A stretch of 5,638 nt of DNA from Planctomycetota bacterium. Its GTDB lineage: Bacteria > Planctomycetota > UBA1135 > GCA-002686595. The DNA is taken from contig JAJDES010000180.1 in assembly GCA_029259675.1 (NCBI GenBank), positions 1 to 5,638 on the forward strand. The letters are read 5' to 3'. Shown here piece after piece: positions 1 to 5,638 of this stretch. Every line of letters starts with the position of its first letter. Within the stretch, counting starts at the first letter, position 1. Both the position numbers and the translations under genes were made by a program. A model generated the notes under the pieces. That model was not told where the DNA came from and ran no database searches. It saw only the letters and a program-made list of their open reading frames with translations.

Positions 1-10
1 TTCTGGACCC

Positions 11-1537
11 ATGCAGCTGCGCCCCTACCAAAAAGCGGCCTTGGAAGCCGTACGCGCGGCCTACAAGCGCAAGCACAAGAGCGTGCTGGTGGTCATGCCC
101 ACGGGCACGGGCAAAACCGTGTTGTTCGCTGAGATTTCCAGGTTGGCCAAGGGGCCGGTCCTGGTGTTGGCCCATCGGCAAGAGCTGATTGAGCAGGCGC
201 GCGACAAAATTTCGGCTTGGTGCGACGACGTCGTGGCCGTGGAGATGGGTCACCGACGCGAGTTCACGCGGCCCGACGGCTCAAGGCCCAAAATTGCCGT
301 GGCCAGCATTCAAACCCTGCGCCGCCGCTTGAGTTCGATTCCCAGGGACGCCTTTCGCATTGTCGTCGTCGATGAGGCCCATCACGCCACAGCTGATTCC
401 TATCGCGCGGTGCTGGATCACTTTCACGCGCACATCCTGGGCGTTACCGCCACCCCCGACCGCAGCGATCGAAAGCCGCTGGGTGAAATCTTCACCGACG
501 TAGCCTTTGACTACGACATGCGCACGGCCATAGATGACGGCTGGTTGTGCCCGATTCGATCCTTCATGGTTCAAACGGAAGTCGATTTCTCGGGTGTGCG
601 TAAGGTTGCAGGAGAACTCGCCACGGGCCCTGTGGAAGAGATATTGACCCAGGAATTGCACTTGGCGGAAATCGCCAAACCCATCCTGCGCGAGCGAGGC
701 GAGCGCCCGACCATCGTCTTTGCGGCTTCCGTTGCGCACTCGCGCGCATTGGCGCGCGTCATGAATGAACTGGCTCGCGATCATCGCTTCGCCGTTTCCC
801 TCGACGGCACGACTTCGCTCGAACGTCGCGCCCCGGTATTGGAAAGCTTTCGGCGTGGACAAACCAAAGTACTGGTCAACTGCGCGCTGTTCACCGAAGG
901 CTTCGACGTGCCGCAAATTTCCTTAGTCGCCGTGGCTCGACCGGTTCTGTCGCGTTCCTTTTACGCTCAAATGATCGGTCGCGGGACGCGCATTGCGCCC
1001 GGCAAGGCGGACTTGCTCGTACTCGATTTCCTGCCCGGCAATTGCCGCCATTCGCTCATCCAAGCCGTGGACATCTTCGGCGGCCAAGACACGGAAGTAG
1101 ATGAAAGCGCGCGCAAGATCACAGCCGAAGCGGGCGCGGGCGGCGACTCCATCGCCATCGAAAAGGCGCGCGAATTGGCGCAACAGGAACAAGAGGTGAA
1201 GCGCGCCGATGTCGTGTACCAATTGAGCAAACGCGACCCCTTTGCCGCCGTCGGCATCGACCTCGAACGCTTCACGCGCCGCTCGCAATCAAACGACCGC
1301 GCCACCGATGAACAATTGGCTTACTTCAAACGCTCGGGACTGAACACCGGCAGCCTTTCCGAGCTCGATCGCCGCCAAGCGGAATACCTGCGCGAAGAAT
1401 TGCTCGAACGCAAGGCCGTCGGACTCTGCACCCCCAAACAAGCCAAACAACTCATCGCCCACGGCATCGACCCGCGCGAAATGTACTACGACGAAGCCAA
1501 GGCAACCCTGCGGGAGCTGAAGACTTCGTTGAAGTAA
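11..1537 (+). CDS. DEAH-box superfamily 2 helicase, SSL2/RadD-like
   Basis: A 508-residue ATP-dependent nucleic-acid helicase or translocase, predicted cytoplasmic. All SF2 core motifs are visible: LRPYQ near the N-terminus, motif I PTGTGKT (residues 30-36), Ia LAHRQELI (53-60), Ib ASIQTL (98-103), motif II DEAH (121-124), III TATPDR (146-151), IV around IVFAAS (235-240), V FTEGFDVPQ (294-302) and VI QMIGRGTR (320-327), followed by LLVLDF (335-340). This order, and the short link from motif VI to the LDF strand, match the COG1061 group that includes E. coli RadD. Unlike RadD it has DEAH rather than DECH, and I see no cysteine-rich zinc module. Residues 370-430 are charged and probably helical; residues 431-508 hold two copies of a short helical motif. 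The ATG at 11 suits the family, since LRPYQ normally lies close to the start, but no in-frame stop is visible in the ten bases to its left, so a longer protein cannot be excluded. Substrate and pathway are unknown; DNA repair is plausible by analogy with RadD. Confidence 0.93.
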   Translation: MQLRPYQKAALEAVRAAYKRKHKSVLVVMPTGTGKTVLFAEISRLAKGPVLVLAHRQELIEQARDKISAWCDDVVAVEMGHRREFTRPDGSRPKIAVASIQTLRRRLSSIPRDAFRIVVVDEAHHATADSYRAVLDHFHAHILGVTATPDRSDRKPLGEIFTDVAFDYDMRTAIDDGWLCPIRSFMVQTEVDFSGVRKVAGELATGPVEEILTQELHLAEIAKPILRERGERPTIVFAASVAHSRALARVMNELARDHRFAVSLDGTTSLERRAPVLESFRRGQTKVLVNCALFTEGFDVPQISLVAVARPVLSRSFYAQMIGRGTRIAPGKADLLVLDFLPGNCRHSLIQAVDIFGGQDTEVDESARKITAEAGAGGDSIAIEKARELAQQEQEVKRADVVYQLSKRDPFAAVGIDLERFTRRSQSNDRATDEQLAYFKRSGLNTGSLSELDRRQAEYLREELLERKAVGLCTPKQAKQLIAHGIDPREMYYDEAKATLRELKTSLK

Positions 1538-1800
1538 TGTGCGATCAACGGGACGAATTCGCCGGCGATTGCTCGAAAAAACGGCCTTTGAAACCGATTT
1601 GCTCCAACCCGTGCGCCCGTTTGAACTTCAAGGCTAGCGCCTGACCGAAATCATGCTCCGGAAATGATTCATTCGAAACCATTCACTAAACGATTCCGCT
1701 TGCGTGAGCGGCGCCACCCGTAGCTAAAAGCAAGCGGGCCGAACAGCGTCGTGCTGTCCGGCCCGCTTGACTTACAGGGCTTTTGGTGATTTTAGGGTGA
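1538..1800. other. Convergent intergenic spacer
   Basis: This 263-base gap lies between the stop of the forward helicase and the stop of the reverse cytochrome gene. It contains no convincing coding sequence. Its right end holds the strong hairpin annotated separately. Further left there is only weak symmetry: an 11-base palindrome AATGATTCATT at 1663-1673, and a 5-bp stem CCGCT/AGCGG at 1696-1711 with a 6-base loop. No clear U-tract terminator follows the helicase stop on the forward strand, so how the helicase transcript ends is not evident. Confidence 0.7.
1726..1769 (-). terminator. Strong intrinsic-terminator-like hairpin downstream of the cytochrome gene
   Basis: An 11-bp perfect outer stem (1731-1741 with 1759-1769, core AAGCGGGCCG/CGGCCCGCTT) is followed by one A/C mismatch (1742/1758), a 5-bp inner stem ACAGC/GCTGT (1743-1747 with 1753-1757) and a 5-base loop (1748-1752). 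Read on the reverse strand, the hairpin starts 31 bases past the cytochrome stop codon and is followed after one base by four T residues (1729-1726), as expected for Rho-independent termination, although the T tract is short. On the forward strand the nearest T run lies about 12 bases past the stem, so termination of the forward helicase here is less certain. The stem could still act as an RNA-stabilising 3' end in that direction. Confidence 0.78.
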
Positions 1801-3462
1801 CTACTGAATCAGCACCACGCGCTCGCTTTCTTCCATGAGATGGCCGTAGTAGGGAGCCTCGAGATCTTCGAGCAGCTTGCCTTGCCCGGTTTCGGTCCAG
1901 CCCTTCTCATCGATTAGGGCGCGATAGGAGCGACGATAGATCAGGCGCGAGGTAACGACGACCTTCGTGGTCCCGGGCGGGATGTTGAAGCGGTAGTCCG
2001 TCGTGTCCTTGCCTCCGGCGGGAATGCGCGTGTCGAACAGGAAGCCAGTGGCTTCAGTGAAGAAGGGCGCTTCCGCGAAGCTCGAATCGTGGAAGGACTT
2101 GGCGTACATCTTTCCGGGCAAGCCGGCGTAGTAACCCAGCTTGGGATTGCCGATGCCGCCCAAGGCGTGAACCCGCTGCTTATTCTTTTGACGCACGCGC
2201 TTGCCGTCCGGATTGATTCCGTCATAGGCAACGGCATCCACCAAGAGAATCACGTTGCGAATGCTGACACCCGTGGGAACGTGGTGACCGGTCAAGCTGT
2301 TGTCGACAGTGACCTGCACCTTGAGCGTATTCGGATTGGCTTGCCCCGCGCGCATGTTCATTTCCACGGCGTTCTCAAGGAATTCGGGGGTCGTGCCCAC
2401 AATCATGTGGCTGCGCACGGTTTCGGGATCGCGCTCGGGAATGCCTGGGATGTTGCAGACCGTCGGGCTGCCGTAGGACGGCATGTGGCAGTCCACGCAG
2501 CTGGCCGCCTTGGGGCTGGCCGGGTTGGCGTACTCCGACGCGAGCCACTCGAGGTAGGTCGGCTCTGAAATGACTCCGTTGGCCTCTTCGAAGTCGCCGT
2601 CGTCGTCCGGGTCGTTCTTGTCTTGGTGGCAGGCGGCGCACATGGCCGACGTCAACTGCGGTTGATACGAGGGCCGCATGACTCCGAAGAAACCGAAGTC
2701 CGTGTCGCCCAAAACGCCATAGGTGACGGGACCATCGCTAATTTCAGGGCGACTGATCGTGACCACGCCGGGCCAGATGCCCGGGAAGTTCTTCTGGCTC
2801 TCGTCGATGTGCGCGACCTTGTGGCAAATATCGCAGGACACGCCGTGCATGGCGTTCGAAGAGAGATCGTTGATGTCTTCCAACCCACCTTCGAATCCGC
2901 GGCGAACCCAGGCCTCGGGCTGGTGACAGGAAGCGCACTCCGAGTTCGGATTGACCAACGCGTGCTCGGAATCGCGCTGATACACGAAGCCGTTCATTCC
3001 TCCGGCCGTCCCGGTGCCGTCGTAAATGTCATAGGTCCACTGATTCATGGCCGTGTTGCCCATGGGCGACTGCAACCATTGCTCCAATTGATCGGGGTGA
3101 CAATTGCCGCAGGTGGCCGGCGTGATGAACGGGTAGTCCTCGTTGTCATTGGTCGCCACGGGCTCGAGCGTAAGAATCGCGCCACTCGATCCCCCGGCAA
3201 GGATCATCGAGTTGTTGTAGTAGGCCTTGCGCGCGGCGACGATCGTGAACGAGCCGCTTACCGCGTCGGGCAATAGGAAGGCGCCGGCGGCGTCGGTCAC
3301 GGCGCGCTGCGTGGTCGCTTGAACGCTGACGATGGCACCTTCGATCGGGTCCAACGAAACGCTGTCGAAAACGTTGCCGCTAATTTGGGCCTGGGCCAGA
3401 GGAGCGGTCAGGGCGAGGCCGAAGAGAGCTCGAAACACGAGGCGAATTGAGGTCGGTTGCAT
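1801..3462 (-). CDS. Secreted pentaheme c-type cytochrome with N-terminal carboxypeptidase-regulatory-like domain
   Basis: A 553-residue exported electron-transfer protein. Residues 1-25 look like a Sec signal peptide (R7, R11, a hydrophobic core, AQA before the likely cut at 25/26). Residues 27 to about 100 resemble a carboxypeptidase-regulatory/CNA-B-type beta-sandwich (SGNVFD, then PIEGAIV, then VTDAAGAF). Five heme-attachment motifs follow: CGNCH (118-122), CASCH (176-180), CDICH (210-214), CAACH (275-279) and CVDCH (322-326). The pieces HGVSCDICH and CVDCHMP, and TGHHVPTG at 391-398, are typical of cytochrome c554-like multiheme families. Nine histidines lie outside the heme motifs, enough for several bis-His hemes. 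Residues 380-553 look beta-rich. Hemes would be attached outside the cytoplasmic membrane by the c-type maturation system. The start at 3462 is chosen because the signal peptide begins there; the frame stays open 113 codons further upstream, but that stretch does not look like protein. No clear Shine-Dalgarno sequence precedes the ATG. No membrane anchor is seen. The redox partner and any enzymatic activity are unknown. Confidence 0.93.
   Translation of the reverse strand: MQPTSIRLVFRALFGLALTAPLAQAQISGNVFDSVSLDPIEGAIVSVQATTQRAVTDAAGAFLLPDAVSGSFTIVAARKAYYNNSMILAGGSSGAILTLEPVATNDNEDYPFITPATCGNCHPDQLEQWLQSPMGNTAMNQWTYDIYDGTGTAGGMNGFVYQRDSEHALVNPNSECASCHQPEAWVRRGFEGGLEDINDLSSNAMHGVSCDICHKVAHIDESQKNFPGIWPGVVTISRPEISDGPVTYGVLGDTDFGFFGVMRPSYQPQLTSAMCAACHQDKNDPDDDGDFEEANGVISEPTYLEWLASEYANPASPKAASCVDCHMPSYGSPTVCNIPGIPERDPETVRSHMIVGTTPEFLENAVEMNMRAGQANPNTLKVQVTVDNSLTGHHVPTGVSIRNVILLVDAVAYDGINPDGKRVRQKNKQRVHALGGIGNPKLGYYAGLPGKMYAKSFHDSSFAEAPFFTEATGFLFDTRIPAGGKDTTDYRFNIPPGTTKVVVTSRLIYRRSYRALIDEKGWTETGQGKLLEDLEAPYYGHLMEESERVVLIQ
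2485..3111 (-). other. Five-heme cluster (CxxCH motifs) of the cytochrome
   Basis: Five CxxCH motifs lie at residues 118, 176, 210, 275 and 322, spaced 58, 34, 65 and 47 residues apart. Each should bind one c-type heme covalently, with the motif histidine as proximal ligand. H167, H206 and H218 within the cluster, and H352, H393/H394, H432, H458 and H541 after it, are candidates for distal ligands. One extra cysteine (C336) is not part of any heme motif. Confidence 0.93.
3163..3384 (-). other. Carboxypeptidase-regulatory-like beta-sandwich domain region
   Basis: Residues 27-100 of the cytochrome carry the pattern of a CarboxypepD_reg-type repeat: SGNVFDSVSLDPIEGAIVSV, then VTDAAGAFLLPDAVSGSFTI, then an alanine- and lysine-containing strand. 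These domains are small extracellular beta-sandwiches used as spacers or for binding. Here the domain comes before the heme region, so it may hold the cytochrome at the cell surface or to a partner. The assignment rests on pattern recognition only. Confidence 0.72.
3388..3462 (-). other. Signal peptide of the multiheme cytochrome
   Basis: Residues 1-25 of the cytochrome have a short basic N-region with two arginines, a hydrophobic stretch (LFGLALTAPLA) and small residues A23 and A25 at -3 and -1, giving predicted cleavage before Q26. There is no lipobox cysteine, so the mature protein should be soluble in the periplasm or exported further, not a lipoprotein. The feature also fixes the translation start. 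Confidence 0.85.
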
Positions 3463-3831
3463 GGAGAATAGGACGTATGCCGGGGCGACTTGAGAGTTGC
3501 AGGATTGATTGCCGCTTGCCCCTCGGCCCCCCCACCAAATGGGCAGAGGAGAGAGGTGGCCGTGATCGGGGCAAGGCGCGGACCCTGGGTGCGATGAGAT
3601 GACGGTACCAGGCCCTGAACAGTTCCATTTTAGAGCCCCGGCAGCCCCACGGGGACAGCTAGAGGCGCCGCGGTATCCCGGCGCTCGCCCTGAAGCGGGA
3701 TTCGAATTGAGTCCAAGGGGGGGAGCCCAGCCTCCCCCGACTCGGCCAGGAAGCCAGTCTCCCCTCAACTGTCGTTGGGAGGCGGTTTGAAAGCGGACCA
3801 CGTGGCCCGTGGCGGCCCTAAGCTAGGCCCC
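3463..3831. other. Divergent intergenic region between cytochrome and lhr genes
   Basis: This 369-base gap must contain the promoters of both divergent genes, but I find no -35/-10 pair good enough to call on either strand. Reading frames through it give low-complexity, proline-, glycine- and arginine-rich peptides and are probably not real. The half next to lhr is rich in inverted repeats (annotated separately). There is a C7 run at 3527-3533 and a G7 run at 3717-3723. An 8-base palindrome CCACGTGG lies at 3798-3805. No tRNA or recognisable riboswitch was found. Confidence 0.65.
3636..3782 (+). other. Cluster of four stem-loops upstream of lhr
   Basis: Four inverted repeats follow one another. 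(1) CCCCG 3636-3640 with CGGGG 3650-3654, 9-base loop. (2) GCGCCG 3665-3670 with CGGCGC 3679-3684, 8-base loop. (3) GAGTC 3709-3713 with GACTC 3739-3743, enclosing GGGGGAG 3719-3725 with CTCCCCC 3732-3738, loop CCCAGC and a 5-base bulge on the left side. (4) CCCCTCAAC 3761-3769 with GTTGGGAGG 3774-3782, one mismatch and one G-T pair, loop TGTC. If transcribed forward, they would form a structured leader ending about 50 bases before the lhr start. A regulatory leader, a small RNA or chance GC-rich folding are all possible; strand and transcription are not shown by the sequence. Confidence 0.4.
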
Positions 3832-5638
3832 ATGGCACTGGGACAATTTCAGCCGGTAGTCGCGAAATGGTTCTCCGAAACCCTCGGGGCCCCATCGCCC
3901 CCGCAGGTGCGGGGTTGGCCCGCGATCGCCAGCGGGAAGAACGTGCTGATCGCCGCCCCCACGGGAACGGGCAAGACGATGGCGGCCTTTTTGCACGCGC
4001 TCGATCAGCTGCTCGCCCGCGGGTCCGATTTGGAGGACGTAACCAAGGTCCTTTACGTCTCGCCCCTGCGCGCCCTGTCCAATGACGTTCGCAAGAACTT
4101 GCAGGCGCCCCTGGCGGAGTTGCGCGAACGCGACCCGTCGCTGCCCGAAGTGCGCGTGGCCGTGCGAACCGGCGACACCACACAGAGCCAGCGTCAAAAG
4201 ATGTTGCGCAAGGCGCCTCACATTTTGGTCAGCACGCCGGAATCCTTCTACTTGCTCCTCACCAGCGCCGGTGGACGGGGACTCTTAAAAAACGTCGAAA
4301 CGGTCATCGTGGACGAGATCCACGCCCTGTCCCGCGATCGACGTGGCTCCCACTTGGCCCTTTCGCTCGAGCGCCTGGATGCACTTTGCGAAAAGGCTCC
4401 GCAGCGCATCGGGCTTTCGGCCACCCAAAGACCGCTCGAGAAAGTCGCGCGATTGCTTGTGGGCGAACGACCCTGCGAACTTGTGGATCTGGGACACCTG
4501 CGCGAAATTGAGCTGGACGTCATTGTGCCACCCAGCCCCCTCTCCGCTGTGTGCAGCCACGAACAATGGTCGGAGATTTACTCCGCCATGGCCGAACTCA
4601 TCCGCGCCCGTCGCACCACGTTGGTTTTCGTGGGCACGCGCAAGTTGGCGGAGCGTTTGTCGGCGCGGCTCTCCGATGAACTCGGCAAGGAACTCGTCGG
4701 TTGTCACCACGGCAGTCTTTCCAGGGAGCGACGTCTGGATGCAGAGGATCGCCTCAAGCGCGGCGAGTTGTCCGTACTTGTGGCCACCGCCTCGCTTGAG
4801 CTGGGCTTGGACGTGGGCCAGGTGGACCTTGTCATTCAGGTCGGCAGCGCGCGTTCCATCGCCACCTTGCTGCAGCGGGTGGGTCGAGCAGGGCACGGCG
4901 TCGACCGCAAACCGGCGGGCCGCATCTTTCCGCTTACACGGGATGAAGCCGTAGAAGCCGCCGCCTTAGTCGGAGCCATTCGCGCCGAACGCCTCGACCG
5001 CACACCCGAACCGCCCGCGGCCATCGACATCCTGGCCCAACAAATCGTCGCCGAATGCGCGGCGCGCCCGGAGGGTGTTCACGAGGACGAACTCTTCGAG
5101 CGCTTTCGCAGGGCCGGGCCCTACCTGCAATTGGAGCGCAAGGATTTCGAACGCGCCATCGAGTTGCACCTCGGCGATCGTTGGTCCCTGTTGCATCGCG
5201 ACGCCGTCGGTCGCCGCCTGGTGGCCACGCGCCGCGCGCGCTTGCCGGCGCTCACCTCGGGTGGCGCCATTCCCGACAATGCCGACTACGAAGTCAGGCT
5301 TGCGCCCGAGGACACCTTCATCGGTACGGTCAACGCAGACTTTGCCGTTGAAGCCAGCGCGGGCGACATCTTTCAGTTGGGCAACAGCTCCTGGCGCGTA
5401 TTGAAGGTTGAACGCGGCCGCATGCGCGTAGCCGACGCACAGGGCTTACCGCCCAACTTGCCGTTCTGGTTGGGGGAAGGACCCTCGCGCACGCGCGAGT
5501 TGTCCCAAGAGATTTCCAATCTGCGCCGGGAGCTGCCGGACGCAAGTGAACTGGCGCGGCGAATCGAGATTCAGCCCACGGCAGCCAAAGAAGTCTGCGA
5601 ATACCTAAGCGAGGGAGCCCGGGCCCTGGGCGGTGCCC
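3832..5638 (+). CDS. lhr: Lhr-family DEIH helicase, N-terminal part (runs off right edge)
   Basis: An uninterrupted frame of 602 codons reaches the window end without a stop. Motifs: a Q-motif-like stretch PQVRGWPAI (24-32), motif I PTGTGKT (43-49), Ia YVSPLRAL (75-82), Ib STPES (134-138), II DEIH (161-164), III SAT (196-198), IV TLVFVGTR (263-270), HHGSLS (292-297), V ATASLELGLDVG (318-329), VI QRVGRAGH (348-355). After the RecA pair come DILAQQIVA (399-407), LTSGGAIPD (474-482), SSWRV (519-523) and LPFWLG (543-548), which are signatures of the Lhr winged-helix and beta-barrel module. Lhr proteins are 3'-to-5' single-strand DNA translocases and RNA:DNA helicases linked to DNA repair. The known Lhr core is about 850-900 residues and long forms reach about 1500, so a third or more of the protein is missing at the right. 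ATG 3832 is the first ATG after an in-frame stop at 3691 and matches the usual Lhr N-terminus; GTG 3802 is an alternative. No strong Shine-Dalgarno sequence is seen. Confidence 0.94.
   Translation, partial: MALGQFQPVVAKWFSETLGAPSPPQVRGWPAIASGKNVLIAAPTGTGKTMAAFLHALDQLLARGSDLEDVTKVLYVSPLRALSNDVRKNLQAPLAELRERDPSLPEVRVAVRTGDTTQSQRQKMLRKAPHILVSTPESFYLLLTSAGGRGLLKNVETVIVDEIHALSRDRRGSHLALSLERLDALCEKAPQRIGLSATQRPLEKVARLLVGERPCELVDLGHLREIELDVIVPPSPLSAVCSHEQWSEIYSAMAELIRARRTTLVFVGTRKLAERLSARLSDELGKELVGCHHGSLSRERRLDAEDRLKRGELSVLVATASLELGLDVGQVDLVIQVGSARSIATLLQRVGRAGHGVDRKPAGRIFPLTRDEAVEAAALVGAIRAERLDRTPEPPAAIDILAQQIVAECAARPEGVHEDELFERFRRAGPYLQLERKDFERAIELHLGDRWSLLHRDAVGRRLVATRRARLPALTSGGAIPDNADYEVRLAPEDTFIGTVNADFAVEASAGDIFQLGNSSWRVLKVERGRMRVADAQGLPPNLPFWLGEGPSRTRELSQEISNLRRELPDASELARRIEIQPTAAKEVCEYLSEGARALGGA

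Noticed and set aside
281..1305. Reverse-strand frames inside the first helicase
   Set aside because: They lie fully within the helicase coding sequence and show no motif or plausible start context.
1663..1673. AATGATTCATT palindrome in the convergent spacer
   Set aside because: It lies downstream of both genes, where an operator has no obvious role, and there is no second copy.
2089..3276. Long forward-strand frames opposite the cytochrome gene (2089-2568 and 2623-3276)
   Set aside because: They are antisense to a gene with clear heme motifs, have no recognisable domains, and are explained by the GC-rich codon use of the real gene.
3690..3765. tRNA-like signals on the reverse strand (TGGCCGAGT and TTCGAATCCCGC)
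   Set aside because: The two pieces recall a tRNA-Ser D-arm and T-loop, but the T-stem does not pair, there is no anticodon arm with a 7-base loop, and the acceptor ends do not match. Treated as chance.
3463..3801. 113-codon upstream extension of the cytochrome frame
   Set aside because: The frame is open, but the peptide is G/P/R/S-rich with no recognisable fold and would bury a good signal peptide inside the protein. Lack of stops is expected at this GC content.
3798..3805. CCACGTGG palindrome just upstream of lhr
   Set aside because: It could be an operator, but one 8-base palindrome in GC-rich DNA is likely by chance and there is no second copy in the region.
4285..4896. 203-codon frames on both strands within lhr (4285-4896 reverse, 4343-4954 forward)
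   Set aside because: Both overlap the conserved motifs II to VI of Lhr in other frames; their peptides show no family signature.
1..5638. CRISPR array, insertion sequence, toxin-antitoxin pair or defence island
   Set aside because: There are no regularly spaced repeats, no transposase or terminal inverted repeats and no small gene pair. DEAH helicases occur in defence systems, but no nuclease, methylase or other effector is in the window.

Overview
The window is about 5.6 kb of high-GC (by eye near 60%) bacterial chromosome. It carries three protein genes: a superfamily 2 helicase (forward), a secreted multiheme c-type cytochrome (reverse), and the first two thirds or so of an Lhr-type helicase (forward) that runs off the right edge. 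The taxon cannot be fixed from three genes. Free-living, respiring, high-GC bacteria that build multiheme cytochromes with beta-sandwich domains would fit, for example Planctomycetota, Acidobacteriota or Myxococcota. That is inference only.

Layout. Bases 11-1537 encode a 508-residue DEAH helicase of the SSL2/RadD-like group (COG1061-type) with all core motifs and two copies of a short helical motif at the C-terminus. A 263-base spacer follows; its right half holds a strong hairpin that looks like the terminator of the convergent cytochrome gene. Bases 3462-1801 (reverse) encode a 553-residue exported protein: signal peptide, carboxypeptidase-regulatory-like beta-sandwich, five CxxCH heme motifs, then a beta-rich C-terminal domain carrying TGHHVPTG. 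A divergent 369-base gap (3463-3831) holds no convincing gene but contains four stem-loops and two seven-base homopolymers. From 3832 to the window end lies the N-terminal part of an Lhr-family helicase: two RecA domains, a winged helix and the start of the Lhr-specific module.

The three genes do not form one operon. The cytochrome gene is convergent with the first helicase, divergent from lhr, and appears to be transcribed alone. The helicases point to DNA or RNA maintenance; the cytochrome works outside the cytoplasmic membrane in electron transfer. I see no tRNA, rRNA, CRISPR array, insertion sequence or recognisable defence system. The points most worth a second look are the cytochrome's domain combination and apparent loss of one usual distal histidine, the structured leader upstream of lhr, and the duplicated C-terminal motif of the first helicase.
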